Of a stretch of DNA of 64,000 bases, positions 23,953 to 37,975 are shown one piece after another. The stretch's first letter is position 1, and the number at the start of each line of letters is the position of its first letter. A program made the position numbers and the translations under genes. The DNA comes from Petrolisthes cinctipes (lineage: Eukaryota > Arthropoda > Malacostraca > Decapoda > Porcellanidae), in assembly GCA_033782935.1 (NCBI GenBank), contig JAWQEG010001318.1:124001-188000 (forward strand), read 5' to 3'. The notes below the pieces were generated by a model. That model did not search any database, had not been told where the DNA came from, and saw only the letters and a list, made by a program, of their open reading frames with translations.

Positions 23953-24120
23953 TTAATTGAAGGGGGCAGTACACAGTTGGGATATTTCTGGAGCAAGTGA
24001 TTCCTCCAAACTATTCCAAGCAACAGGACACCATTATTTTCGTCAATCTGGTACTGTTTCCTGGCCTACTTTTGAGGAATCAAGGCACTTCAATGTACCA
24101 AAAGTATATTATCTCCTTAA
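23953..24120. mobile_element. TTAA-flanked MITE, copy H
   Basis: TTAATTGAAGGGGGC at the left and TATCTCCTTAA at the right bound 168 bp. Arms are GCAAGTGATTCCTCCAAACT and TTTTGAGGAATCAAGGCACT. Its core is shared with copy C, and its right end matches the interrupted left end of copy B. Confidence 0.75.
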
Positions 24121-24379
24121 TACCTTTTGTTCTCTGTGTCTTGTCTTAGTAACCTCTTTCACTTCCATGCAGTCAGACGACAATATTATGTGTACTATAT
24201 ACTTCACACATGTGGTATTTCTCGTACTCTACACTGTCTCCATCTTGCCTTACTCGCTTCATTCAAACCAAATGATTAGTGTATCCCTTTGAGTATCCTC
24301 TTCGGTCATTTATTATTCCATACAATTCTCGAGTGATTGTTAAATACTCCACAATAATCAATATCTCAACTTACATAAC

Positions 24380-25450
24380 ATCCCAAACTACTACCACCAC
24401 CACTCCTGCCTCCTCCCCTGAACTTATAATTATTGGTCCCTAATATAATCCCCTAAATATGAGCATTCACAACAATTAATTCTCCCCTACATATGGTGAT
24501 AATGGCCGTGTCTCCATTAACCTCATTTGTGGACTCCTGTTCTCCATACACTTCGCACTACATACCAGGTCCCACACCCTACTGTATATACCCTAGTGAC
24601 CCCCATCATTATTCTCCCCAGCCCCCCTATAACCCCCTCCAACTTCACACAACAAACTTTCACCCATCGCTTCCTTCCTCCCCTCACTCACCCTTCACCC
24701 TCTCTCGCCCCTAGCCTGGCCCCTCCCACCAACTTCCGCCTTCTGTCCCCTCCCCCTAGCTCCCCCTTCAGTGTACCATCCTCTTTCCTTTTAAATGTCA
24801 ACAATTTCCCTTCCATATCATCCCCTTTCCTTCGGTGTAAACTCTTTCTCTTACGTCCCATCTTTTCTCCTTCCATACCAACAACTCATCTTCTATACAA
24901 TCTATATTCCTTTCCCTATCATTCCTTTTTTCCCCATTTTACTTTTTCTCTTTTGTTATCGTACCCTCCTATTATAAGCCATCCCATTCCTTTTCATAAT
25001 TTTTATTGCCCCCTTCCGTTCCATTCCACCCACTTCCCATCCATTGTTTCCTTTTTCGTTTTCGTACCCTTTCCATTCAACTTCACTCTTTTTCTTCCAC
25101 TCCTACCCATCTCCTGATTACCTATGCTTTCCCAACTCTACTACCTTTTCTCTCCACCTCTTTTCTATTCCCTTCTCCATTCCCCCTCCCCTTCCTTCGA
25201 CAACTCACTTTCTTACGACTACTCTTCATCTTCCTTTTCTCTCCCCTCCCTCCTCTTTTTAAAGTACCATCCTTACGCTTTCCTCTTTAAATGGTCTCCT
25301 CCCTCTCAATCACCTCTTCTCTTCCTCTCCTTCCCGTTCACTTCCACTGGCCTCTCCCTCCTGCCTCCTCCCCTGAACTTCCTGCTGCGAGTCCCTCCAC
25401 TGGAACAATCACACGCCCCCCTCCTTCCCTCCCTCTACCCCGGGGTTATT
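24380..25450. repeat. pyrimidine-rich block
   Basis: About 1 kb of C+T-biased plus strand with overlapping Pro/Ser/Phe/Leu open frames up to 196 codons, all explained by composition. Confidence 0.7.
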
Positions 25451-25539
25451 AGCAGCAAGAACAGCTCAACACAGTGACACGAACACTTTAACTCGTCACA
25501 AGAACCTAACTACTACTACCACCTCTCATAATGTTACTC

Positions 25540-25632
25540 CTGTTGTTGTTGTAGTGGTTGTTTTTTGTTGTTACTGGTGGTGGTGTTGTTGTAGTGGTTG
25601 TTTTTTGTTGTTGTTGTTGTTGTAGTTATTGT
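25540..25632 (+). repeat. (GTT)n repeat with internal duplication
   Basis: GTTGTAGTGGTTGTTTTTTG occurs twice about 39 bp apart within a GTT/GGT tract. Confidence 0.9.
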
Positions 25633-25639
25633 GCTTCAC

Positions 25640-27115
25640 CTCCGCAGCTGTCTGGTCACGCAAACGCTGGCACACATATACGTAACCTGTTTGTCTGTCT
25701 CTCTGTGACTGTGGATTATACACACTCATACTTTCACACAAACCTAACTACCAACCGATTAACTTACCTACGTACTGTACCACCTACCAATACATCCATA
25801 CATCCATCCATCATTACATACATACTGTTCCCTTTATAAAATACAATGATAATTTAAGTACAATATGCCAGAACATGCCTCTCTGACTCTCGATACCTTT
25901 CTACCTAACACATTCATTAGCCTAGATTAAGTTCTGCCATTGGTACGAATCCATATCGACCGAGAAATTTGCCTTCTACATACAAACGTAACTATCTATA
26001 ATCTTTTAAGAAATATTCCCTTTGTGCCAACCTAAACATACATTAATATACTGTAATTACCTGACTACAATCTTCATATAAACCCAACCTTATTTATTCC
26101 TGCATGTCTTGTAAGTCAATCCATCTTACTACAACCCTACATAGGTTATTACTTATTAACCTACCCATCGATTCACAAACCTATCTTTTACCTTCAGACC
26201 AAGTCATCACACTACCAAATTCAGCAAACCACTAATAACAATATTTACTTTGTATCTTGGAGTATATGGTGGTTCAACTCGATTCTCGGTTGGTAGCCTA
26301 CGTTGGAAGTCAGCTGTTGTTCTTACCAAACGAAAGGCTTGAAAATTACACGAAATATGGTACGAGAGACACACAATTTTCCTCAACATGTTAACGGTAC
26401 ACACCAACCATACTTGAGTCACTTCAGACATATTTCAGGTGGCAATTTCAAAAACAGTTGAAAGTCATAAATCGTGCACCAGGCCTTGTTGAAACTTAGA
26501 ATTATCTGACACAACACTGACGGATTCATCTGTAACTCCTGCACAAACACTGACTGATGGAACTCGTTCTCTCTTGTCAGTTGATTCAAAGACGGAAAGA
26601 TTATAAATAACGACGCTCGAGTGTATAAAAAAAAAATAAGGCTTTCAGGTGTAACTATGACCACTACAAGATGCGGGTGAAGGAAAAGCTACAGTGTTGG
26701 GATAGAAAAATGTAGTGTTGGGATAGAGACGGTAGTGTTGAGATAGGAAGGTGGTATGTTAATACTGTATAGAGAATGTTGGTATAATGTTGTGATAGAG
26801 AAAGGTAAAGTAGGTACCGCTCTGTGTGGTCTAATAATCTCCATTTAACTGCCTGTATTCCCCCCACTGTTCTGTGCACCTGGCCCAGCTGCATGATACT
26901 CAAACAACTGAATTGTTGTGTGGTACGGTAAACAAGTAGCAAAAGCGGAAATACTTATAAATCTACTCATTCCGTTATGCACAGTTACTAACCAACCAAC
27001 CAACCCACCCATCCTCCCTCAAGCACACACACACACACCTCCTTCACTACCACCTATTTACCTACTAAGCTACCCATCCACTATGCAAACCTACTAACCC
27101 ACCCTCTGGGGAAAG
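25640..27115. other. unique stretch, no gene seen
   Basis: AT-rich unique sequence. Short degenerate units of GTGTTGGGATAGA type occur at 26693-26800 (about four). No gene supported. Confidence 0.4.
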
Positions 27116-27116
27116 G

Positions 27117-27119
<3 letters not shown>

Positions 27120-27149
<30 letters not shown>
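27120..27149 (+). repeat. (CA)n microsatellite
   Basis: About 15 CA units. Confidence 0.95.
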
Positions 27150-27252
27150 GGTATAGTTAATCGACTTGGCTTGGCTTAACTAACCAAGTCAACTTTCATC
27201 CGGTACATCCCCTCTGTTACATCCATGTCCCCCTCCCAACACTCCTTCCTAC

Positions 27253-27412
27253 TGGTGGTGGTGGTGGTGTTGGTGGTGTTGGTGGTGGTGGTGGTGGTGG
27301 GTGGTGGTGGTGTTGGTGTTGGTGGTGGTGGTGGGTGGTGGGTGGTGGTGGTGGTGGTGGTGGTGGTGGTGGTGGGTGTTGGTGGTGGTGGTGTTGGTGG
27401 TGGTGGTGGGTG
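27253..27412 (+). repeat. (GGT)n microsatellite
   Basis: 160 bp of GGT with GTT and GGGT interruptions. The Val/Gly and His/Pro open frames on the two strands are artefacts. Confidence 0.97.
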
Positions 27413-27419
27413 TCCAAAC

Positions 27420-30180
27420 TAGTGAAATATGTTAAATAAGTGTCAGTCGCGGAAATAGGGTAAAAAGTACCAACAGTATCCCCTCATTACACGCTGCCCT
27501 GACATGAGATACGTAGGGTGGCACCTCGTTTTGTTGGCCTTATCGTGTGGTTCAGTCAGGCAGTCTATATGATGTATGTGTATGACGATGATAAAGGGGT
27601 GGTTTGTAGTCTGTCTGTCTGTCTGTATGGGTGAATGGGAGGGAGGAAAGGAAAGAATGGGGTGGGCTCCACGGTGGAGAGGTGTGATTCTGAAGACTGG
27701 GGAGCAATGTGAAAAATATATATATATCAAAGTATCCATTATGAGGAAAGAGGAAGGATGGTACAGGAGAGAGAATGGGTGAGAGTAAGAGAGTTTAGAA
27801 TATTGTGAAAAGTGTATATAAAAAGCTTGAGTGAGGGGTAGTGAAAGAGAGGAAGGCTAGAAACAGTGAAAGGGTGTGGTGGAATGGAGTGAAGGGGTGG
27901 GGAAAGAGGAAGGGTGGGGTGAGAGAGGAAGCAGGCAGGCCCACAGCACACCACTTCCCTCCCCTCCCCTCCCCTCCACCCTGCCTGTCACAACGAGGTA
28001 CAGTACTGGCACCACCGCTCCACCACTTCACCAAACCATACACCTGCCCTGGCGAAAATGAGGACAGGAAAAGCGATCGGTCGCCACGAGGAAGTACGGC
28101 AAGGGGCGGAAGTTCGACCTCACAACGCCTCTATACTGTCTACATCAAACCTGTACACAGATTACACAAACACCATTTTAGGAGTCTCTCTATATTGACA
28201 GAGTTTCGTTACTGCTTCAGGTCATAAGTATTTGGACTGTAACACCAGCTGTTTTTTATGTTCAACGTTGTGGGACACCTGCTACTAATTTGAAGAAGCA
28301 AGGTGCAAATGGTGTCACCAAAGAGACTTTCTAATAAGCAAATATCTGAAACACACCAAATATAAATGGTGTACAGGTAGGCATAAATGATAAGACCACT
28401 GTCAACTGGCTCAAAAATGTTTACTACTGTACCAACTAAATCAATACTACCATACTGTACATATATAAAGGTACGGTAATCATTCTGTTTATGAATGTTC
28501 AAATTATTATCCAACACTATTTTCTTGGTAGGATACCTGTATGTATAAAACTATACATACAGCCCACATTATGAACATTCTTATCAATATATGTCAATGT
28601 ATGTATATATAAATAATTACACATAGGTCCGATTGTTGTCAGTGAAAAGTAACATCACCTCCAAGACCAACCAGCTAACATGCCATCAACATACCTGTCA
28701 ACAATATTTCATTCACTGGAGTACTCACTCGTGGGAACGTGGGAACAAGACGAGACATACACAAAACGAAAATAAAATGGCGTGCACACACACAGGCTAC
28801 ATAAGCATGTTCATATACGCATTCATTAATACGTCACACATTAGACGCAACATTAACTACACACACAATATAAACACACAACATTCATATAGACAGACAG
28901 ACAGACCAACATGTGCGCGTTCTCACAATTCTGGACCAACACACACACAGCCACTTTCACACACGCACAATCAAGGAGAAAACAACGTGAGAATGGGCGA
29001 TCTGCGCATGCGTGGTGATTAGGTAGGGGGTTAGGTTCACAGCGGACTCTTAGATTCGTCTCTGTGAATACATCAATTACTCGTTCGTCTTGGGAAAACA
29101 CAGACAACAAACTCACAAGACAGACGGACAACCAAAAGATGGATAGAAAGCTGGAAAACCAATACAGTGTTGTGGTCACACGATGGATCGAGAGGGGGTA
29201 GAAAGTTGGATACTGTACTCGGGCGTAACACAAATTTCCACATGAATAGAAAACTGTATTGACGATGTTCCGCTACATTTGTATTTGAAAATGTGATCAA
29301 CCTCCTGTAAATAATGATTCGTCTTCAAATGATGTTGTCAACTACAGTACATGAGATACCAGCAGAGCAGACTGTTTCATTCATACATGAATCCATTAAC
29401 TCAGATAATAATAAGGAAGACAAATAGTCAACATGTTATTCACGGCCCACTAGTCGTAGTAGTGAGAGAAAGAGCACCAGTTTAAGGTGGATTTGGAACC
29501 CAAGATTTCAAAAGCAGTGATGCATATAATCGTAGGAGGCAAAACCCCTGTGGGCCACTGAACCTGGCTGGCCTCTGAACACTGCCAGCACCTCCTTCCT
29601 CCCAACCACAACCTCCACGCAACACTAACTTTAGCACAGAATAAACTGTAATTTTACAAGACTGGTGTTGAAACCAAGGTCTAGAATTAGAGAAAGGTGT
29701 AGAAGCATAGTGTCTGAGCATAATGGAATGATACTGGAGAATGGCGAAAAAAAAAAAAAAAATGAAAATGTTAGTGCAATCAACAATGGCGAGCCTCGTT
29801 CATAACTACTTTGGTATATGCTCATGCTCACTAAATCTCTCTGTATAAAGAAACTGAATGAGGCGTTAAACTGGCCAATTTTCTACAAACATTTATACAT
29901 AACTTTTTGTTAATATCAGCAAATGAGTAATGCGGTAGGCCTAAGTGAGGAAATGTCGGGAAACTAATGGTAGTGTGGCAAGGAAAACCTACTTAACACG
30001 AAAAAGGTTATATTGAGTTACTACCTCGTTTCAGCCCGACTTGGTATCTATTTAGGTCATAAATAAAGGAGGACCAAATCTGGATGTATAGCTGTTCATT
30101 ATCTCAATATAAACTTGCTAGTGTTGTGGGAGTCTTCCTTGACATCCTCAGTTCACATGATTGTAAATATCGCCTCCCTA
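27420..30180. other. unique stretch, no gene seen
   Basis: Mixed composition, purine-biased at 27.6-27.9 kb, with a 17-18-nt poly-A near 29745 and several short open frames I do not recognise. One TAGGCCTA lies at 29936. Confidence 0.4.
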
Positions 30181-30182
30181 AT

Positions 30183-30183
<1 letters not shown>

Positions 30184-30241
<58 letters not shown>

Positions 30242-30269
30242 GTGTGTGTGTGTAAGTGTGTGTGTGTGT
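30184..30269 (+). repeat. (GT)n microsatellite, interrupted
   Basis: A pure GT run to 30239, then two GT runs separated by TAAG. Confidence 0.97.
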
Positions 30270-30299
30270 CGCTCTGTCCTTGTTCACCCACCACCCACA

Positions 30300-30900
30300 C
30301 ACCTGCCTCAGAGCTCTCCTTGTGTGACCCCTTACCTCCACTATCTCTACCTTCACTATTCACCTCACTCCTTAGTCGTTTTCGTTATATCCTTTCATCT
30401 CCCTTGATAATTTCTCTCTTTCTGTGTTCCTATCGATCCTATCCTCTATTTCTTTCTCTCTTTATCCATCCTAGCTATCTATCCAACTTTTATCTGTACC
30501 TTGTCTCTGCCAATCCTTTATCCCACTTCACTTACCCTTCCCTGCAACCCTCCTTCCAAGCTCTAATACTTCTTGTAGACGTAACATAGTTCACCGATCG
30601 TCTACCTCAATGACATCATGATATCAATGTTCCACTCACGACACACAACAATTATGGTACTAGTCCGTCTATCCTACAACTAGAGTGTGGAAGGATAAAA
30701 ACATTAAATATTACTCTCCCTCTCCCTCTCTCCCCTCCCCCCCCAACACACCTACCCCCTTCTTTCCTTCCCAACTATATAGCGTCTGCCTGTCTGTCTG
30801 CACGTCCCCCCTCCCCCCAAATGCTTGCAGTCATCCCGACTTCCTGCCTGCCTGTGATTTTAGAGCGCAGGCACGTGGAGGGGGAGAGGGAGAGGGAGAG
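30300..30900. repeat. pyrimidine-rich block
   Basis: C+T-rich plus strand to about 30830, then a GGGAGA purine run to 30906. No coding evidence. Confidence 0.6.
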
Positions 30901-30974
30901 GGGAGGGTGCTTACAGGAAGGAGACGAGATGAAAAACCACACTAACATGAACGCACGCGCGCACGCACGCACAT

Positions 30975-30978
<4 letters not shown>

Positions 30979-31055
<77 letters not shown>
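30979..31055 (+). repeat. (AG)n microsatellite
   Basis: About 38 AG units preceded by an alternating CACGCACGC stretch. Confidence 0.98.
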
Positions 31056-31059
<4 letters not shown>

Positions 31060-31129
31060 TATTAAGATGACACTGAAAGACAAGAGTCATCATCATGGTC
31101 ATTAATCTACAAACTGGCAAGATAATGAT

Positions 31130-31320
31130 GGACGAAGGAAGGAACAAAGAAAAAATGATAAAGAAAGGAAGGTAAGAAGGAAGAAAGGAACAAAGGAAGG
31201 AAGAAAGGAACAAAGAAAAAAATATAAAGGAAGGAAGGTAAGTAGGAACAAAGGAAGGAAGGAAGGAAGGAAGAAAAAAAATAAAAGGGTAAGGAAAGGA
31301 CAAATGATAAAGGAAGGAAG
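31130..31320 (+). repeat. GGAA/GAAA purine repeat
   Basis: GGAAGGAA and AAGAAAGGAACAAAG units with about 40-50-bp higher-order recurrence. Confidence 0.85.
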
Positions 31321-31429
31321 CTTATTGTGACTCAGTGCAGACAGTGCTATAACGAAGGAGAAATTAGCAGGAGAGGAAATGACATGGCAAGGCAGGAGAA
31401 ACGCGACCTTGACGATGAGGATGAGGGAG

Positions 31430-31850
31430 TGAGGAAGGATGTGAGGAAGATAGGTAGGGTGATGGGAGAGAGGAAAGAAGAAAGGTAGTGTGATGGGAGA
31501 GAGAGGAAGGAAGAAAGATATGGACAGGAGAGAGGAAAGAAAAAAGGTAGGGTGATAGGAGAGAGAGGAAGGAGGAAAGGTAGGGTGATGGGAGGGAGGA
31601 AAGAAGAAAGGTAGGTTGATGGGAGAGGAAAGAAAAAAAGATATGGAAACAAGTGAGAGGAAAGAAAGATATGGTGACAGGAGAGAGGGAGGAAAAACGG
31701 TAGAGTGACTGTAGGGAGAGAGGAATGAGTGAGTGAGGGAGAGAGGGAGGAAGTGGGGTAGGGTGACGGGAGAGAGGGAGGAAGTTGGGTAGGGTGACGG
31801 GAGAGAGGGAGGAAGTGGGGTAGGGTAACTGGAGAGAGACGAAAAGGTGA
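31430..31850 (+). repeat. purine-rich minisatellite, ~31-bp units
   Basis: Units containing GGTAGGGTGACGGGAGAGAG recur with a 31-bp period in the cleanest part (31761 and 31792) and less regularly upstream. The 302-codon minus-strand open frame across this region is a Ser/Leu/Pro/Phe translation of it and not a gene. Confidence 0.9.
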
Positions 31851-32274
31851 AGGGTGGAAAAAAAAAAAAAAACAGATGACGGTAGGAAGGAATATATAAA
31901 TACACATAAAAATTGGGGTATAAGTGTGTCGAAATTTGGCAGAGAAACAAAACAAAACAAAAATGATGAGAGGACAAGGGGAAAGGATATATATAAACGA
32001 ACATAAACAAAGGAGTATTAGGCAGATATACACTAGAGATGATGAGGTTAGAGGAAAGGGAAATAATAAGTTGTGATGATGATGATGATGATGATACCAG
32101 TTTACAGTACTACATAAATTATAGGCTATTGTATATATATATTTGTTTTTTGTTATGTCAGCGTGCAGTGAGAGTCATTGTTGGTCTCTGTATCTGAGTT
32201 AAGCCTTGGTCATGTCCTGTCCACCTGTTTATTGTTCTCTTTCCATACGTCTCCTGTCTGTTTACACCACCTGC

Positions 32275-32700
32275 CTACCTCACACGTCACTCACATCACC
32301 TGCCCCACACTTCACTCACATCACCTGCCCTACACTTCACTCACATCACCTGCCTCACACTTCACTCACATCACCTGCCTCACACGTCACTCACATCACC
32401 TGCCCCACACATCACTCACATCACCTGCCTCACACTTCACTCACATCACCTGCCTCACACTTCACTCACATCACCTGCCTCACACTTCACTCACATCACC
32501 TGCCTCACACTTCACTCATCTACCTAACACATTATTCACATCACCTGCCTCACACTTCACTCACATCACCTGCCCCAAACATCTCTCACATCACCTGCCT
32601 CACACTTCACTCACATCACCTGCTGCACACATCACTCACATCACCTGCCTCACACTTCACTCATCTACCTAACACATTATTCACAACACCTTGTCTCACA
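32275..32700 (+). repeat. 25-bp minisatellite
   Basis: The unit TCACATCACCTGCCTCACAC plus TTCAC repeats about 16 times. Copies with altered spacing at 32510-32545 and 32655-32690 share TCATCTACCTAACACATTAT, suggesting a higher-order duplication. The 164- and 214-codon open frames arise because 75 bp equals 25 codons. Confidence 0.95.
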
Positions 32701-32990
32701 CCTCACTATAACATCACCTGCCCCAAACCTCACTCACACCACTTTCCCCACGTTTCACTTACACCTCGTTCACACCACTTGTCTCACACCAGCTGTCCCA
32801 CCCTTTATTCATACCACCGGACCCACATTTCACTTACACCATCTGTATAATCCGTCACTAACACACCTGCGTCACACCTAATTTACACCAATGTCTCAAA
32901 TAACAACAGGTCTCACAACTCATTCACACCTGTGACGTGTCAAATGTTTTTATAAACTCATTGCTTCACTTACACAACCTACGTCACTTC
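32700..32990. repeat. decayed continuation of the CAC-rich minisatellite
   Basis: TCACACC, TTTCACTTACACC and CACCACTTG words continue irregularly, becoming unique by about 32950. Confidence 0.5.
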
Positions 32991-33313
32991 ATATAAAAAT
33001 AATAATAATGTTTACACTTCAATGTCAAGGAGAGTGAGGGATGGATGGCTAGAGAGTAAGGTGTTAGCAGATGGAAACGTGAGATGGGAGATGAGATGGT
33101 AGAAAGTAAAATGAGAAAGTCAGACAGAAAGTGGGTGGCATGTGAGTGTGGGTAGACGGACGGACGGGGTGTGTGTGAGAATTGGTGTGTGGAGAACTGG
33201 GAAGTTTTGGGAAGAGTTGGAGGAAGTGGAAGTGTGACAAATGCCAACTGGAAGCCATGGGCAAATTTACGGTAAGAAAGTAAAAGTGGAAAGTCTAACG
33301 GTTGACTGAACAG

Positions 33314-33413
<100 letters not shown>

Positions 33414-33965
33414 CATGAAGCAAAGGGGCACAGCAGTAACGAGTACAGGGGATGTTAGTACAAAGTCGATCATTTTGGTGTATTGTATGATGATGATGAA
33501 TAATATTATTTTATAGATAGAGGAAGGGAAACTGGAAGAAAGGAGGAGGACATAAAAGTTGAAGAGAAAGAAAAATGAAATGAGGAGAAAGTAGAATGAA
33601 AACAGAACAGTCTTACATGTAAATGTAATGGAGTGCACAGTGTGTGGGAGGAATTTACGTGGGCAGAAAGAATGCACTATAATCGCATATTTCTTCTGCA
33701 CTTCACTCTTCACAATTTCCAGTTTGGGTGAGGCACAAAGGTTGTCGATTGCATTTGGACCTCAGTGTGCATGTATTTGGCTCATCGGTTCGGTTCTTCA
33801 TACAGGCTAAAAAAAAATGCCGAAACTCTTGTTGAAACTAGATTCGCAATACTGAGTAGCATCAATCATTGGTAACTGTTTAAATGTCTGACTCTTCAGC
33901 GACATGCCTTCGTATAGGATAATTATTTACATCTTAACCATAGGCCTACCCACTACCAGCACAGG

Positions 33966-34038
33966 TACAGTCGCGGCACATAATCCTTGACCAGACTTCC
34001 CCTTACAACCTAATCAAGGACTATGTGCCGCGACTGTA
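33966..34038. mobile_element. 73-bp miniature Tc1/mariner-type hairpin
   Basis: The left end TACAGTCGCGGCACATAATC with CTTGA following, and the right end at 34014-34038, are reverse complements at 24 of 25 positions, with a 23-nt loop. The TA ends and CAGT start match Tc1/mariner convention. It is exceptionally short, and transcribed RNA could form a precursor-like hairpin. Confidence 0.8.
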
Positions 34039-34039
34039 C

Positions 34040-35380
<1,341 letters not shown>

Positions 35381-35399
35381 CGTACTTAGTGGCATGCAT

Positions 35400-36060
35400 C
35401 CTTAGTGGAGTAGTATTAAGAGGGTGTGTGGGAAGAGGGGATAAACGCAAGTGGGAAAGGGGGAGGGGGATAGAAGGGGTGATAAGAAGGAAGAGAGAAA
35501 TAGGACGGAAAAGACAGGAGCGAGGCAAAGAAGTAAGCAGTGAAAGAAACGTGAAATGACGGATCATCAGCAACGGGAAGACGTGGAAATGTATAGAGAC
35601 AGAAAATAGTTTGTCGGTACCAGACGTTTGTGAAGGAGAGAGAGGGAGGATGGATGATGCAGGTACAGTCGAGGACAAAAGTTGTTACCCAACAGTCAAT
35701 CTGCATATTCTCATACTTTCTGATATATTGCGATAAAATAAAAACCATTTCTCCTAAAATAGAGCATCAATATACGGTAAGCATGAGATACTGAGGGACA
35801 GATGGAGATAAGAAATGTACAAATGAGAAAAGACAAAACGAACAGAGGTAAAGGAAGTGACTACAATAATGGTTGGAGGAAAAAATACAGGATGAACACA
35901 AAGAGAAGAACTGGAAAGGTAAGAAACATAAGCTAGATGGAGAGGAAACACCCACACTGGAGCGAGAGAGAGAGGAGGGAGGGGGGAGGTAGTGGAGGGA
36001 GCAAAGAGGGCAAGGGAGGACAAGAGCCAGCGACCTTGGAAGAACACTCGCCAAATATGG
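35400..36060. repeat. purine-rich block
   Basis: A+G-biased plus strand, flipping to pyrimidine-rich at about 36070. A lone TACAGTCGAGGACAAAAG word at 35664 resembles a Tc1/mariner end without a mate. Confidence 0.6.
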
Positions 36061-36099
36061 ACCTACCGGTGACACACCTCCCCTCCCCTCCATAACTAT

Positions 36100-36535
36100 G
36101 CCTCTTGCATCCTCTCCCTCCCTACCTCCCTCCCAATCTATGCCTTTCTGCATCCTCTCCCTCCCTACCTCCCTCCCAATCTATGCCTTTCTGCATCCTC
36201 TCCCTCCCTTTCTACCTACCTCCCTCCATCCTACCCTCCCTTTCTACCTACCTCCCTCCATCCTACCCTCCCAATCAATGCCTTTCTGCATCCTCTCCCT
36301 CCCTTTCTACCTACCTCCCTCCATCCCACCCTCCCAATCTATGCCTTTCTGTGTCCTCTCCCTCCTTTTCTTCCTACTTCCCTCCATCCCACTCTCCCAA
36401 TCTATGCCTTTCTGCATCCTCTCCCTCCCTTTCTGTATGCTCTCCCTCCATCCCACCCTCCTAAACTATGCCTTCTTGCATTCTCTCCCTCCCTTCATGC
36501 ATCCTCTCCCTCCCTCCCTCCCTCTCTTCCTTCCT
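36100..36535 (+). repeat. pyrimidine minisatellite, ~43-bp core
   Basis: Units with TCCCAATCTATGCCTTTCTG followed by CATCCTCTCCCTCCCT recur with a 43-bp spacing at first and longer spacings later as TTTCTACCTACC blocks are added. Open frames to 164 codons reflect the array. Confidence 0.9.
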
Positions 36536-36689
36536 TCAGCATTAACACCCTCCACCCTGCTGCTCTCCAGTTCACCTCCAATCTCTCCTTGACTCACCCC
36601 TTCCCCTGAGTAAGTAGTTCCTCCACCAACCCTCCCCCTTCTATAATCAAAGTCAAACCGCTTGCAGTATTCTCACTCTCTATCCCTCA

Positions 36690-37030
36690 CATTCCTATCT
36701 TCATTTTCCTTTCCTTTGTTTACACTTCATCCGCCCATTCACATATTCCTATCCTTTCTTTATCCTTCATCCTCCCATTCACCTATTCCTTTCCTTTCTT
36801 TATCCTTCAATTCACCTATTCCTTTCTTTTCTTTATCCTTCATCTTCCCATTCACCTATTCCTTTCCTTTCTTTACTCTTCATCTTCCCATTCACCTATT
36901 CCTTTCCTTTCTTTACTCTTCATCCTCCCATTCACTTATTCCTTTCCTTTCTTTATCCTTCATCCTCCCATTCACCTATTCTTTTCTTTTCTTTATCCTT
37001 CATTTTCCCACTCATCTATTCCCTTCCTCC
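36690..37030 (+). repeat. 40-bp pyrimidine minisatellite
   Basis: Units of TTCCTTTCCTTTCTTTATCC and TTCATCCTCCCATTCACCTA recur at exactly 40 bp (for example 36841 and 36881). The 202-codon open frame 36662-37270 runs over it and is not a gene. Confidence 0.92.
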
Positions 37031-37229
37031 CATATTTATTCAGTTCCCTTCCACTTCTTTCCTCCGCTCCATAATCTTTCCTCTGCTATTCCCTTCCCTT
37101 TCTGCCTTCTATCACAAACCGCTGACAGAGGTCGCGGAAAGTTGGGAGGGAGGACACTGAAGGTTGGCAGAAGGAAGACAGAGAGAGAAAAAAAAATAAT
37201 AACAGAGGGGAAGAAAAGGAAGGTTACTT

Positions 37230-37490
37230 ACTTACTGTATGTATGTATGTATGTAGGCAAGAGACAGTGAGGGATGAAGGACAGAACTAAGTAGAAGGTT
37301 CATCATTTATGGGTGAAGAGGAATGGAGGGGGAACAGAGGGGGTTAGTAAAAGAAAACACAGCAAAGAACATTAATAACAGATAATTAGAACAGGAAGAT
37401 GATGTAGGCAAGAGAGAGAGAGAGAGTAAGGGAGGAATGACAGAACTGAGTAGGAGATTGATAATTCTAAGGATGAAGAGAAATGTGTTA
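37230..37490. repeat. (TATG)n and a ~160-bp duplication
   Basis: TATG repeats at about 37236-37255 lead into GGCAAGAGACAGTGAGGGAT with GACAGAACTAAGTAG. A diverged copy (GGCAAGAGAGA, GACAGAACTGAGTAG) begins about 37407. Confidence 0.55.
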
Positions 37491-37554
37491 CAGAAGGAGG
37501 GAAAGAGAGGAAAGGAAAGGGAAGGAGGAGATGGAGCGATAAAGGCCAGTTCAC

Positions 37555-37975
37555 TGTTCCCTCTTCACCTCTGTACCTTCTTTGACTGTTGGCCCTTACC
37601 TCTCACCTCTCCCTTCGTCCTTCCTCTCACCTCACACCCTCCTCACCGACACACTTCTCTTCTCTCCTGTTCACCCTTTCCCTTCTTCCTCTCACGTCCC
37701 ACTCTTTTCCTTCTCCCATCTCACTCTATCCTTTCCTCCCCCATTCCTTTCACCCTTACTTCTCCCTCGCACTGACATTCACCTCTCCCCTCCAACTCCC
37801 ACTCTCACACTGCCGACTCTCCCTCACCCCTGCCTGTCACTTCTTTGTGCTCTCAATCCACCTCAATGTAACTCCTTCATGTCTTGTCCATCCCTCTCTT
37901 CCTGCCATTCCCTCTCTTTGTTTTCATTCTTATCGTTTCCTCCTTCCAAGTTAATTCCCTAACCATGCTCTTTTT
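37555..37975. repeat. pyrimidine-rich block
   Basis: C+T-biased plus strand ending in poly-T (37970-37980), with compositional open frames to 126 codons. Confidence 0.65.

Noticed and set aside
31102..32033. 302-, 228- and 198-codon minus-strand open frames
   Set aside because: They translate a purine-rich minisatellite into Ser/Leu/Pro/Phe strings in several frames at once.
32178..32850. 164- and 214-codon open frames with HTSLTSPASHF repeats
   Set aside because: Explained by a 25-bp tandem repeat, which gives a 25-residue period in any open frame.
36662..37270. 202-codon open frame
   Set aside because: It runs along a 40-bp pyrimidine minisatellite.
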